From Scatophagus argus (taxonomy: Eukaryota > Chordata > Actinopteri > Scatophagidae): a stretch of 64,000 bases of DNA. The notes beneath the pieces are model-generated. The model was not told the DNA's origin. It saw only the letters and a program-made list of their open reading frames with translations, and ran no database searches. Location of the stretch: the NCBI RefSeq assembly GCF_020382885.2, contig NC_058506.1:11200318-11264317 (forward strand), given 5' to 3'. Positions 10,358 to 23,600 of this stretch are shown here, in pieces; the first letter of the stretch is position 1; each line of letters opens with the position of its first letter. The position numbers and the translations under genes are program-made.

Positions 10358-13300
10358 TCAGTTGTCCAAAAACTTAAGTGGTTCATAGTCATCCTCATCA
10401 TTTCCAAGGACAGATTTGAGGAAAGGGATAACTCTGAAGAGATTAATGTGGAAATCTCTGGAGGTGTCATCTGACTCCACGGCACCTTCATTGCACAGAT
10501 TCTTGGTTCCCCAGCTGACTACTGCAATCTGTGAAAGAAATCTTTCTTATTTCCTCAGTCAGCAAGAACAAGTTTTATTTTGCTTGTGAGAAATGTTTGC
10601 CACCACATGACAACCATTTGTGACATGTTGTTCAATAAATCGAACAGAACAGCTTTACCTGTATGGTGCGATGTTCATAGTTCTTGAACACAGCACCTCC
10701 ACCATCACCTGTCCCAACAAATGCACACACGCATGATTACACCCAAAATAATGGACCACAGTTACTGACATGGAAAAAAAACAAAACAAGAATTTTCACA
10801 CTTCATGATTAATTCATGTCTATTTTTCTCAACAGGCTTAAGATTTTTTTTGTGTATTTGGGGGCAGCCGTGGCCTAGAGGTTGGAGAAACGGCTTGTGA
10901 TCAGAAGGTCGCTGGTTTGATTCTCCCACCGGAAGGGCAAGAAAAATTTGAGTGTGGTGGAGTGATAATGTCCCCACCCCCCATTAGCCGGCTAAATAAT
11001 TAAAGGTATCCTTGAGGTATCCTTTCTCATTTGCCCTACATCAGACAAAAATGGACCCATGACCAGCATTTTTGGTCCATCCGCAATACCTTTGGCTGGT
11101 CCTGCATAAGCAGCACATATGAGTCATGAAACCGCATACATTTCATTTTTACTTTAGAATGTAGAGATTTGGGACCTTGCCTAAACGGACTTGAAAATGA
11201 TCCATGAACTGCCGTATCGACATCATATCTGAATTTGTCAGCAGGTTCAGTGTCTATACTGGCAGATTACACCAAAAACAAAGGAGAGAACATACCTTTA
11301 CATGCTATATGATCTCTATATGGATTCCGACCACCAGTGCACAGGAAGTTATCAGTTACAGCGTCCTTTGGATTCCTTGTTGTTATGCCCTCTGCCTGCA
11401 ATGCATGTCTGATGCATTCATCTCTCTGCATTGATAAATTGGAAGAGAAAACACAGAGTGACTTTGAGTGAAAAATGAAGAAAGCAGGTACACACACACA
11501 CAAGGCACAACATATTTCAGTAACTTACATTATCGCCAAGCTTAGCGTGGACATCTCTTTCATCTACCCTGTCACCTTTTTTGGTCAGGAAGTTGAGTCT
11601 TTCAAGATGATTCTTTAAAAGATGTCGCTCTGTATTTAGAGGACACAGAAATACAGTAAACTCTACCTGAGGCTTTAGAGTGAATTTAATTCAACGGCAA
11701 GACCACTAAATTGACAGAATCTGGTAGCCGCTTCCTTACATAGCATTCATAGCAGTTCAACGGGCAAGCTTGCCAGTAAGAAGCCTGCTTTTGTCTGCCT
11801 CTGTCTGAAATCTATTGCTCCAAAATCTATTAATAATTTTGAGTGGTAGCCTTAATCCATCACTGTTGTGAACTGCATATAAGCCATAACAGAACAGAAA
11901 CCTTGACAGGCAAGGGTGAGAGGCTTAGCAAACTGTCAGTTGTGGTTCATTTAGTGCAGGAACTTGAACAGGAAGGTGAGCAAATTTTTTTGTCTTCATG
12001 AAGACCAAGTTGTGTGATGGTGCTCCTGCATGTTAGTAGAGTTACCTCACCTTGTTCCTTGCAGGTGGATTGACTGGGCAGTTTTAGAGCATCATTGGTC
12101 TCCCAGGTGCAAGGTATGCAAATAGGTCTGAACAGGATACCAAAAACAACAGAGGTTGTGACAATTTATGCAGTAAAAATATAAAGTAGTAGCAGTATTA
12201 CAAGACAAGACTTAATATTTCTTAATATCTTAATATTATTATCATATAAAATTATAATAACATTCATCTGTTTACATGTTGTTTTTGTTCGTGTGTGTGT
12301 GAATTTATCAAAGGTTCTTACCTGGAGGCCTCGGTGATTTGAACGTCTTCCCTCAGGTGGATGAGAGCCACATCATAGTCATAGAACTCCCTCACGCCCT
12401 GTCTTGTTTTAGCATTACTATTGTAGTTTGGGTGTATTATGAAAGATTTAACTCTTTTCACTGTAAAACACAATAAAGTGGTATTGGAGTTACTCTTGCT
12501 GTCATCATGATGAAGAAAACTTTGGTCAAACATATTTCTGAAATCAAAATGCAACTTAGAAAATATTAGAAAATAACTGGTAAGGTTAGTTTTTCACCTT
12601 GAAGTTAGAAAAACAAATGAAAAGTAAATAACTTTATACTGTAACACTTATTTTATGAACTGTATGTTAGGATTAGGATTGGGCATGATAAAGCATTAAA
12701 TAAACATTTATCAGTACCTTTGCCTTGTCCGTCATCAATTTCAACTGTGACGTACTCAGGTAAATCTCCAAACGTGAAGCAGTGAGCAGCAGTCAAGACA
12801 AACCGAGGGGTCACCAAAGAGCCCATGCATTTCCTTGTCATTCCATCTTTCTTAAGTTTTAAATGGGAAATAAATACATAATTTAGGTTGGCAATCATAT
12901 GACTGAGGTTTTCATGAGGGCTTACATCTGCGGGTTCACTGTGTTGTCACTAAGCCAAATATTTCTGAATAAAAAAGTAACTTTCCTCTGTCAGAAAGTG
13001 CATTCCTCTGATTTTACTAACTGTGGACCAGTACAAGGGGTGAAGATTTACGGCCATTCTCAGGCCTGAATCATGTAAAGGACTGTGAGATTCACATGAT
13101 CAGCCTTGCAGAGTTATTTCACTGATGAATTTAAGTTTAATGAAATGCTGACACATTCACCTGCACATAAACAAATGCCATCCATGGATACATTTTCCTC
13201 TTACTGTCTCTGTCAAGTGTTTCATACTCCTTGTGAAGACCACACAGACCTTTAACATCTTGTTCATCTGCATAAACAAAAAAAACAACAACACATTTTT

Positions 13301-14359
13301 CAAGACGTATTGAGAGGACTTTGGGGTTTAGTGTCTTGATCCTAACTTATTCATTTAGCACATGTTTATACAAAGCAACATACAATAGGTACATTAAACC
13401 TTTGTAGATAGGTACAAGAACTGTCATCTTTTGTTCATTTTTTCATAGGAAGAGAAAATGGTGGAATAACAAAGTGTCTATGCCATGCCACAGCTGTGTG
13501 AGGCTGTACTTATGCACAGCTATGCTTTGAGCTAAATGCAAGATGCTCACACTGATGACATGCTGATGTTTTTATAATGTTTACCATGTTGACCATCTTT
13601 TAGTGTGTTGGCATGATAACATTTGCTTATTAGCACTAAACATAAAGTATAGTTGAGGCTGATGGGAATGCCATTAGTTTATTATAGTGATTGTGATTTG
13701 GTCATAAGCTAAAATATTGAACAAATAAAGTTTTGACCTGACTGTGTAGTTTGAAAAACAGTGAAAACTATGGTTGGCAACATGAACACACAATGTAAAA
13801 CCTTCCTGCTCTCTCTCTCTCTGTTGTGTCTTAATACTTCACTACGTCTCTTTATTAAAATCATTTTGTGCGTGTGTGACTTACCAATTATATCATCAAA
13901 GGTCTCTTGTAAATTACTAATGTCCTTCATTCTGAAGTAATGCTGGCCACCTGTCCCCAATGTGAGGGCATGCAGGTCGTCATCAAAGATTTCAGCTCCA
14001 GTGGCAAAAATATAAATGTCTGTAATTGAAAGAAACAAGGAATAATAAATCAGGTCCTTTTAGTAATATGTGCTTTACTTCAACTGTTCAGCGTGCCTTC
14101 TTTGACTTTACTCAGCACTGACAATAACAAGTTTTTCTCCATTTCACCAGAAAACTCAAGTGAATTTTGAAATTTGTGAATTTGAGATCAACCCCTCAAG
14201 GGCTGAGGGAACAATTGATCAATGGTTGCTCAGCACTACAGATCAATGCCATTTCCACTATGACATCATCAAGCTGCTGATTTACAGAATTTAAAAAAGA
14301 TATTTGATGTCACCAGAATGTTTTCTGTATTTACATTTTGTATGATAAAGAATTATAAA

Positions 14360-14417
<58 letters not shown>

Positions 14418-17277
14418 GGATAGGATAATCAGAGGAGTCAAAATTCAATAAAAAGATTTTTTTATTTCTCAAAAATGAAGTGTTTTGTTTTTTTTAAAAT
14501 TGAAGCAGAAAAAGGTGTTTTTCTGGTCAAATAGGGATGAGAAAAATATAAACTGTTTGTTGGACAGCAAAGAAAAATAAACCTCACCAAGATATTCTTC
14601 TCTTGGTTGAATCCCTTCTTCATTAGGCTGGCTCATGTATACCATGTTCTTTATTTTTGCCACAGTGGTTGAAGGTTCGCCCATATTATAACCACCTGCA
14701 ATGAAAGAGAGCAGCATGTTCAAATGATGTACGACACAGACAAGCCAAAAACAATTTTTTTTATTGCATTCAATTTAACTCTTATACTATCTATATTACA
14801 TATGTACTTTGCAGGATTTTTCTAAATATACATGTACCCATACAAAAACAATCCCTTTGAGTCATCACTTATGATACATTAGAGGTCTATGTCCTCTGCT
14901 TCTCTTTTAAATGAATGATTGTACATTTTAAATTAATGATTGTACATAAATAAAAATTTGAGGGAAGCAGCAGTAGTAATTCTTGATTCAGTCTATCATT
15001 CTGCGTTTAGGTTTACAACTTGGGGACTACATTCCCTTTAATTAAAAACCACTGCTCGACAAACTGCTAGGTTATATTACGTCTTTTTAAATACAGATCA
15101 AATATGCACTGCACAAGGTCCCATGATTATTTCATTCAAGAAAATCACCACACTATGTCAGACATCGGGAAACTCCCTTGTACAGAAATATACAGAAAAT
15201 TAAGAAGTTGGACACTCTTAGTATCTGTTTTCCTTGCCTGCTCAGTGAAACATAAAAGCTTTTTTGGGATATTTGGATTTTCTTCTTTACAAATTTTCAC
15301 AAATTTTGTCATTAGCAACACATCAATTATCAGTTTTATTGTTGAAGCAAATCCAGTAAATATAGAAATTGGCTAAAATTACCATCTGTAAATACTATAA
15401 TGACGTGACGATGTTCCTTAAAAGCCTCATCTCCAACCTGCTGTTTTATCATCGCCATTCGCTCCAAGAAGGTCTTAAAAACGAAGTTCAGATCAGTTCC
15501 AAGAGTGAATTCTCCGTCTTTAAGTCAACACACACACAGAGTAAAACAGAGATCAAGCTGTGCATTAAAACAGTATTTCCAATAGTATCCCTGATCTGTT
15601 TAACTCACCTTTTATTTGAAACGTATCCAAATTATTAAGGATGCTGCTTAGCAACGGTCTGTCTCGCCAGAAGTCAAGAATGTTGACAATTTCAAATATA
15701 TCACAGGAGAAAAACAGGATTTCATAGTTTGGATTCACATTGAAGGATGAAATCTGTGGAGACATAAAGTGTCACATTATGCCTCTCTCATTTTTGACAC
15801 AACTTTGTAAATGCATGCTAACTTATGAAACTGCTGAGACATCTTTTGTTAATGCAACAGCTCTTTATGCATCCAACTGCTGTGGTTACTTTGTTGAGTA
15901 ATTATTTATCAGCAGAAAGAGAATCCTGTAGTGTGCACTGGCAACAAGTCAAGGGGGGTATGCCAAAAAAACATCAGTCAAGATTATGATGTGCATTCAT
16001 AATGAAATTTATTTCTAATGTTGTTGTGCTGGCAGCCAAAATGAGATGAGGATATGTTGTTATGTTTTCTGTCCAGCATGCCAAGCGTGCTTCTAAAATT
16101 CTGTAAGACAAAGTAAAAGGCCTCACATGTCAGGTGACTCCCCTCATAAAATGAAATCAATTACTATCAATAGTTGCGACTCTGTTTAGCAGCAGGATGA
16201 GAGGATGTTCCAGATCTTTTCAGCTGCCTCAGCAACAATCTGCTTTGACGCTGAGAGGAGGGGCAACAAATGGTGGAGGACCACATGCTGAAGATATTAA
16301 GCTTGACTGAGAGTGGGCTGCAGAGTGGCTGAGACTGTGTTAGAGACTCCCTCTGGCTCTGATTCTTTCAGATGCCATCGAGGACATCGGGAGGATTTTT
16401 GTTTTCACACATTATCTGTCTCAAGTATGACTGCACTTGGGGATTTAAGTTATTACAATTGATCCTGAAGTGAAAACGAATGGGTGAGCCAAATTTCATG
16501 GTAATGCATGCAACAATTTTTGATAAATTCACCAGTAACAACAAATGTGAACCCGCTGGTGGTGGCAGTGGAAAAACTAGGTCTCCAAAATCAGGTCATC
16601 AATATCTGTCTCTAGACCTACCTTTGTAATAAGTTTACTGACAGCGCGCTTTGCATCTTGGACAAACCGTTCATCGATGCTCTCAGAAACGTCCATTGCG
16701 ATATAGATGTTAAGCGTCACATTGTTTGAAATCCTGATTTTTCTCCCTGTCTGTGAGTCATCTAAAAAATCAACAACAATGGCACACATGTTGTTATGAC
16801 ACACACGTATGACATTTTCATATATATTAACATTTTTCCACAGTGAAAGAAATATAATGGAAGAACAGACTGTCTTCTAAATGTGTTAGAGGGTACAAAA
16901 ATTCATACGGATTTTCTTGTTGGAGCGATATATGCTGAACTGAGTTAATATGTCATCACACAGAGGTGTAAGTTTTAGTTGTACAAATTATTAAAGGATC
17001 ATTCAATGATCATTTTAACAAAATGTTATTTTTCTTAAAACAAATTATGCTCTAACAGTAAAAATGATCATATATTAATAAGATGAAAGAACTTACCAGT
17101 CGAGTCTAAGTTGATGAGGCTGTTTTTGATTGCGTTGCCAAACGCTTCTGAAACTTCCTGGGGAGTATCATAGGTGTGTTTGTCTGCAAGAAGCAAAAGC
17201 CACATAAACAAAGGTTTGTAATAACTGTGACAAAGCGTGGTGATACTAAAGAAAAAGCAAATGAAAGTACATGTCCA

Positions 17278-17321
<44 letters not shown>

Positions 17322-18810
17322 ATGTCATACCACCTCTGCATATGTCAGGGCCCCACTTGGGCCATCAGTCCAGTCAAAACAGTGTGGACACATTACTGCC
17401 TGTTTACGCTCATGTAAAAACTGAGAGATCAATATTAATCACTGTGCTCATGTGATTTGCACATTAGGCACACACAACAAAAATACAGTAGTTATATTAA
17501 CTAACTTTTACTAACTTTTGGGCATTTCAGAGTTCTAGTGCTATTGACTCCTGTAAATTGACTTGACAACCTCAGCCACAGGCTCTGAATATTGCAGCAT
17601 CCATTTTGCATGCATTTAGCACTGTTTCTATTCCTCTCCCAGCAAAGCTTTTCATGACAAAACTTTGATCAAATGACAAAGAAAGTGAACAGCATTTGTA
17701 GGTATCAGTCTCACAGTAGCATGCTGGCTCTTTGCCAGTCCACTGGCCGTTCTCCTGACACACTCTTTCACTCGACCCCACCAAAAACAGGTTGCCGTTG
17801 CAGGTGTATTTCACTGTGTCACCAATTTCAAATATGTTGCCTGTTCTTGAGGCACCAGCTGGGATGCCAGGGTCAGCACAATTATTCCCTGCTGGGGTAG
17901 CAAAAATGACAAAAGATAAGTCAGAAAACAGTCATAAATGAGGATGTATCCCAAACCTGAAGGAGAAGGAAGCAGGAGACAGACAGTAGATTGATGCTCA
18001 GGACTTACTGTCACGACTACAGATGGGAGTGGAGCCGCTCCACTTTCCGTTTGGTAAACAAACACGTCTGGATGAGCCTCTCATCGTGTGTCCTGAATAG
18101 CACTCATACGTGGTCTCATTGTCCACAAAGTACTTGTCCTGTGGAGGTGAGACGTTTCCGTACGCCAGCACATTGGGATCTGGACATTCAACAACTGCGA
18201 AGCAAAACAAAAAGATCTGAGTTGTCACCTAGAGCAAGCAGCCAGAGGCAAAGTGAGAAACATCATCTTCATATCACTCACGTCTGCATCTCTGGGGGTT
18301 AAACCTCCTGGGTGCAGGGTTCCAGGAGCCATTAGGCTGGCACAAGCGGGTCAGTGCTGGGTATGGGTAGTAACCCTCAGGACAGTTGTAGATCAACAGG
18401 CTGCCTGTCTGCAGCTGCTTGGTCAATTTGTAAAATCCTCCTTCGATTTGTACATTTGTCTCCGTGCAATTACACCGAACTTCACCTCCTGAAAAATAAA
18501 AGTATTCTTTTACAGCATAGAAGTTTAGTAATGCACTAAGACTTTCAAAAGCTCTCTCCAGAAAACTCTAATATTCTATTTCTGCAAACATTCAGCCTGG
18601 GAATGCAAAACTACATGGTATTTTTTACTTTACTTTCAATTTAAAACAAAAAATAAACCTCATCTTGGCTTGTACAGTAAATATAAATACATAGATTGTT
18701 GATGGACTGTTGTGGGCATTTGGAAAAAATTATTTTACACATAGTAGCTCACCCATACAGAGGAGACATGTTAGTGCTACAGCCCAGCTCCAGTGGACAG
18801 AAAATCCCAT
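10358..18810 (-). CDS. cfb: Complement factor B/C2-like serine protease, catalytic Ser replaced by Gly
   Basis: Secreted complement protein of the factor B/C2 family; active members form the C3/C5 convertase with C3b or C4b. Eighteen exons from the 5' side: 18753-18810, 18282-18488, 18009-18194, 17715-17888, 17097-17183, 16622-16761, 15609-15753, 15383-15517, 14588-14695, 13885-14019, 13161-13267, 12718-12850, 12322-12460, 12051-12127, 11529-11629, 11296-11425, 10659-10708, 10358-10528. They sum to 760 aa, against 764 in human CFB. Order: signal peptide (MGFSVHWSWAVAL), three CCP modules (about 20-208), linker with the factor D-type Arg244-Lys245 site, vWA domain with MIDAS DVSES (261-265) and FTDGG, then trypsin-like domain. 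His517 (LTAAHC) and Asp568 (YDYDVALIHL) are present, but the GDSGG motif reads GDGGGAVF, with Gly690 at 10701-10703. The gene is otherwise intact, so convertase protease activity is predicted lost. It is a Bf/C2-type paralogue; which mammalian gene it is closer to is not resolved. Confidence 0.92.
10860..11050 (+). mobile_element. tRNA-derived SINE in an intron of the factor B-like gene
   Basis: The head, ggggcagccgtggcctagag then gttggagaaacggcttg, has a tRNA-like A box (tggcctagagg) and a B box (ggtttgattc, at about 10914-10923), followed by a non-tRNA body. This is the layout of widespread percomorph tRNA-derived SINEs. It lies in the intron between the exon ending at 11296 and the exon carrying the altered GDGGG motif. 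The exact family name is not established. Confidence 0.75.
14362..14417. repeat. (TA)n microsatellite
   Basis: A TA dinucleotide run of about 55 bases lies in an intron of the factor B-like gene, between exons 9 and 10. Confidence 0.95.
17281..17320. repeat. (TG)n microsatellite
   Basis: A 40-base TG dinucleotide run lies in an intron of the factor B-like gene, between the CCP3 exon and the linker exon. It produces spurious cysteine/valine-rich open frames. Confidence 0.95.
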
Positions 18811-18898
18811 GCTGAACCATGTAGAAATGAGAGGATTTTGCAGGAGCTGTGTATTTATTTCAAAACACTGATGACTGATAGTCATGAAAATACCAACC

Positions 18899-19165
18899 TG
18901 GTACTTATTAACTTCACGGTAAATAAAAAGGAAATCAATAAAGTGTTTTACAGGAAACATCCAACAACCCCCTCCCAGCCCAGTACTGTTCAGGTTACCT
19001 CTTCATTTTGACTGGTGTAGTTCAAATTACACTGTTTTGTGTCCCTACTTTAAGTAGCACATAGCTTCTTCCTTCTCGATCCTTTTGGATTTGTTGAAAT
19101 GTATACACATGTCACTTAATAAAACAAGTAATTGTGAAAGAGAGACGAGGTACAAACATTTATTT
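18899..19165 (-). repeat. Duplicated 5' flank of the factor B-like gene (copy C)
   Basis: This is the reference copy for the matching flank at 1-475. A shorter copy (acttattaacttcatggtaaataaaag) occurs near 9585-9610, upstream of the relic. Three occurrences of the same upstream sequence in the same orientation support three factor B-like copies in the locus. The segment presumably includes promoter sequence; no defined element was picked out. Confidence 0.75.
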
Positions 19166-19429
19166 CATGTCCCTCTTCATGTCCTTGCAGTTTTTTGTGC
19201 ATTAGTGTTAGGCCTACAGATGTATTCCTGCAAGTTTCAGCCATGCTGAATTAGACAGAAACATCTCATATCATTTTATTTTACTGATTATGGTTTGATT
19301 ATATGCATGTAATAGCTTAAGAAACCACCAGACAAAACAGTAAACACCATGAAATGTGCATTTGATTGTGTTTTGCTATGGCTAATAAAGTCAGTGGATG
19401 TGTAATGTGGAGAGTTTTTTGCTTGAATT

Positions 19430-19525
19430 ATCCCTCCAGGGAGATTGAATTATCCCTCCAGGGATAATTCAAGAATTTCCCTCCAGGGATAAATAAAGGA
19501 ATTCTGATTCTGATTCTGATTTTAT
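19430..19525 (+). repeat. LINE 3' tail with (TGATTC)n end
   Basis: Repeats of 'aattatccctccaggga' lead into 'aataaaggaattctgattctgattctgatt', the typical 3' end of a teleost non-LTR element with a short terminal microsatellite. Only the tail is present. Confidence 0.6.
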
Positions 19526-19984
19526 GAACAAGTGAATGGCGTGCTGAGCGGCATGACATGTTAGTTGATGCAGTGGAAATGACAACCCGCTGGTCTGTTC
19601 ATATGACTTAACGATTACTCTTAGTTCATATGAAAACATTTTTTAGTTTAAATACAAAACAAACAAACAAACCTACATTTCCTTTGGTCCAAATCACTGA
19701 CATATGTGAGGATGGATGACGCATGTCCACTTCCTCTGACTGTACAAAATATCCTGGATACGAGCGCTATCTTATGCTGGTGATGTAATTTGAAGTCAGA
19801 GTCTGTGCAGTGGTGTTTGGGCGACACACCATGATGTTTTTATAGCTTCAAATAACTAATTAAAACCAAACAAAAACCTAACATACATCAGAACCACCTA
19901 AAATGATAGAAATTATCTTTGGGAAAAATTTATTTGCCGTGTACTTTGAATTCTTATTTTGGCCCATGTTCTATCTGCTAATGT

Positions 19985-20105
19985 GGAGAGTGAGTGGTTC
20001 ATGACCTGTACCACTGCTTGCCACTAGGGGGCAATCAAGATGCTTTAACTTCGCTTTTTCCCAAAAGCGAAGTTCCCATGTCATCCATTTTTATATACAG
20101 TCAAA
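19985..20105. repeat. Short teleost interspersed repeat fragment
   Basis: The segment carries 'gccactagggggcaatcaagatg', a small palindrome (ttaacttcgctttttcccaaaagcgaagtt, 20045-20074) and 'catccatttttatatacagtc'. The same end motif (catccatctttatgta) recurs at the element at 41221-41570. It looks like a piece of the same miniature repeat family. Confidence 0.5.
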
Positions 20106-20249
20106 GGTCCAAACCCAGAAAAGTAAGTTAAACAACCTGGACTTAATCACCTAATGGGTGTAGGTGTAAGACTACATTGAGCTCTTTGTGTGAGTGTAAG
20201 ATGTTGAGATGTGTCAGCATGTTTGCCAAAGGTAGATCAACTTAAAAGT

Positions 20250-20640
20250 AATATTGAACCTAAATGTTCTGCAAGAGAGGATGTATTTAATATTAATAAA
20301 CACTAAATCAGAAAAGAACAATCTTAAGATTAGATGTGAGGTAAGTCCATTTTTTGCCAGTATCCATGGAAATAAAATGACCTCTATGCAAAATTAGATA
20401 GATAGGTTCAATAATTTTAAAAAAAACATCCATTGGCTGAGCAGTATAGAACATATTCTTTAATGTGGAAATCGGTGGGTCCCTTATGTCCATGAGTCTA
20501 ATTATTTTATGACAAAGTTCTGTAGCGAAAGATGAGAAAGTTTGTAACTATTATTGTAGTTGAGCTGAGTCACTGGCTACACATCACTGTAATAATCATG
20601 TCTACTCCCTACAAAAACATTAATTCCAGGTTAAAATACA
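20250..20640. repeat. Partner copy of the 7800-8090 duplication
   Basis: It shares ordered blocks with 7800-8090 and carries extra sequence in the middle. It lies directly 3' of the vsig10l2 stop codon, so it probably overlaps the vsig10l2 3' UTR. No gene of its own was seen. Confidence 0.65.
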
Positions 20641-20662
20641 ACTGAAGAAGTCTGATATATGA

Positions 20663-23600
20663 CTATGAGCCTATAGCCTTGACGGTGATGGTGACATTAA
20701 CAGGCTCATTATCGTCTCCAGTGGGAGGGGCTTGACTGGTTGTGGGGGTGGCACTCAGGGGTGAGATGGTGAGTGGCGAAGATGCCCTGGGTAAAGCCAT
20801 GGTTGGACCTGAAATAGACCAGCGTTGAGGTTCAGCATGAGGCAGACAAGCAATAAGATTTTTAAATGATGCTGCTGGTGGTTGAAGCAGACTGCTGAGA
20901 TTATTAGCAGCTTAGCATGAAATTTTTATTAAAAAGAATACAAGATCAGAAATGAGTCTATTTAGTTCCTTTAATGCATGCAGTCTATCCCTGAAATGTT
21001 ACTGGGAACTGCCTGTGAAAGAGATTTTTGGATCAGCCACTGGAGCTGTTAGCTGGCAGGCTGAGTTCGGACAGGGGGATGAGGGAAAATGTGGCCTTCA
21101 TGCCATGGGCAGAGTATTGTTAATGGCACTGAACACTAAGGATCACACTGGTAACTAACGGGACATTTACAAGTACATTTTAATGCTACTGAAGCGCTGC
21201 AGCTGACCTGCTAGCACATTTGCTATCTAGCCTGCAAACTCACAATATATGCAAATGTATTGGTCACCAATATGAAACCAAAAAACATAAATTAAAATTT
21301 TGATTTTTCTCAAAGAAACAAAAAAATTTAATTTAGTTGGACTTTCAGTTTCACAAAATGAGACGACAGAGAAATATTGAGTGTGGTAATCAAATCATAA
21401 TCCAGCTTTAGGTGCAAAAGAATTTAAATTAGAGCAACTGGACTCAGGACAGTTTAAGGGCAAAGATATTTCACCTCTCATTCAAAAGTCCTCTTCAGTT
21501 ATGATTAACTGGTTGGGAGTCCCAGGTATTAAATCAGTTCTGTCCAGTTAATCGAAGATAGATAGATAGTCGGATGAGAGATGAAAAGTCTTTTAAATTG
21601 AAGCCCAGTTGCCCAACTTGAGCTCCTCTATGCAAGATGACCTGGATGACTGAGAATCTACACAGACAATCCAGCTTTAAGTTTGAATGAATTGAGTTTG
21701 AAGTGACTCTATCTTGCCTGGACTGGCTGATCCACCTGTATCCTCTATTCCTCCCTCTGAGCCGCCCACCACTTCATCTTCAGGAAAGTTGATGTTTTCC
21801 CTCGACTGACTGTGCTGCCTGGACACACCACAAAAAAGGAAACTGTTTAAATGGCAAGTCATCACAAAGAGTTGGCTGCTAACATCATTACAAATTGCAG
21901 ATTTTTCTTTTGCTGGTCTCATATAGAGACAGTAATACAGATACTCACAAACCAAACAGCATGTCATGTAGTCCTGGAGGAATAAATGCAGAATATTAAT
22001 GCAATATAATGGGACAATGCCCTCATTATTCAAGTTATTATGGGGTTGGTGCTTGTGTATGGGACTCACGAGGGTTGTTGTTGCGGTTGCGAATTATGAA
22101 CACAAGCAGCAGCGCCGTGACAATGGCTGCAAACAGCATCCCACCTATAGCTGCTCCGATCACAGCAGGGTACATGTTGTAGCGAGGTTCCGCTGCAAAA
22201 CATCACAGTTACACATTGCAAAACAGAACACCTCTGAAAAAATAGACAATTGCTGCATTTCAAGTGTCTCACATTGGTTTTCACCCTGTTTCATCTCCTG
22301 CTAATGGTTCTCAACCCATGTCAGCATTGTTTTTGTAATGTGAAATTAATTTGGGATGTTTTTGTTTTTAGAAAAGTTAGCTTCAACTGCATTTGTTTGT
22401 AACTATGGTTGACAAAATAATTACATTAAAGCGAGAGTGCATGACCTTTTTGAGAGAGGAAATTACACAGTCTTCCTCTTACAGATAACAAGTTGAAATT
22501 TATAAGTAATAAAATCCATCCTTGCTCAGTTCAAAACTACTGCTTCTGCTATGTTTTGTTTTAGCATTTAAATGCTTATCCTGTCATTGTCACTTCTGGT
22601 CAATATGGCCTCTATTCAGCAAAAGTTACATAGGCTGGCTTTAAATTAAACTGATGTGAAATAACCAATGCATTGACAGTACAGGGGCTGAAAACCATTG
22701 GCCTATCCTGCCCTGAAACCTGATCTACAAAGCTTCCTACACCCTAAACATTCAGCTGACGTGGTTGGAGCACTCAGATCCTACATGACATGGTACAATT
22801 AACACAAAGAATTTACCAGAAGCACACAGGGCCAGTATCAGGAAATGTAAGGAGCAGGGAAGGAGGTAAAGAGGAGGTGAGTAGAAGGTGTGAAGCTGTG
22901 AGGTGTGTGCAATTGTTGTGTTTTTTTGTGTATCAGTTTTTCACCTAAATGGATAACAAAAAAAAGAAAAAAAAATGTTAGATGAAATGTTGTCATTAAA
23001 ACAGCAATCACAGCAAGGAACTACCATCAACAATGTCTAGTAAATTCCATATTATTGCTTGACTCTCCTTCCTTTGCCCATTTGTTATTTTCTGTTTGTT
23101 ACAACATCCCTAACTCAAGCCCCTGCCTTTGCTCACTCCTGTATCTGACAACACTTTCCTCTGAGTCTCTGTACTTACTATACCTGGAGTCTTTTCTGCA
23201 GAAGGGTGTCCGAGGGTGCGGTAGTTGACTGGTGTGATGCGAAACTTATAGGTAACAGTCGGTGTCAGTCTTCCTACTGTATGACTCCTTGTGTCTGGGT
23301 CCTGGATGATGCTACTGTACCAAACTGGTGGACTGATCCTCTCCTCCGTCTCCTCCTTTGAAACATTGATGCTGGCTCTCCTTCCCGGTCGCTCTGACAC
23401 CCACATGTACTCCAGGATGAAGCCTGTCAAACCTCTTTCTTGTTCATTCTCTATCTGCCACTCCAGCTCCACCTCATTACGCTGCCGGCTGGTGTACATC
23501 ACTTTGACCAGAGTTGCATTGGGTGGCATGGGGTGCCCTGATAATGAGACAAAACACAGCAGAACAGAAATCCACATTTCAGCACCAGTTCACCATCTCG

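Noticed and set aside
10860-10930. Possible tRNA gene
   Set aside because: A and B box-like motifs are present, but no cloverleaf could be folded; the non-tRNA body marks it as a SINE.
21677-22069. 130-codon minus-strand open frame as a separate gene
   Set aside because: It reads through an intron of vsig10l2; only its last part matches the cytoplasmic-tail exon.
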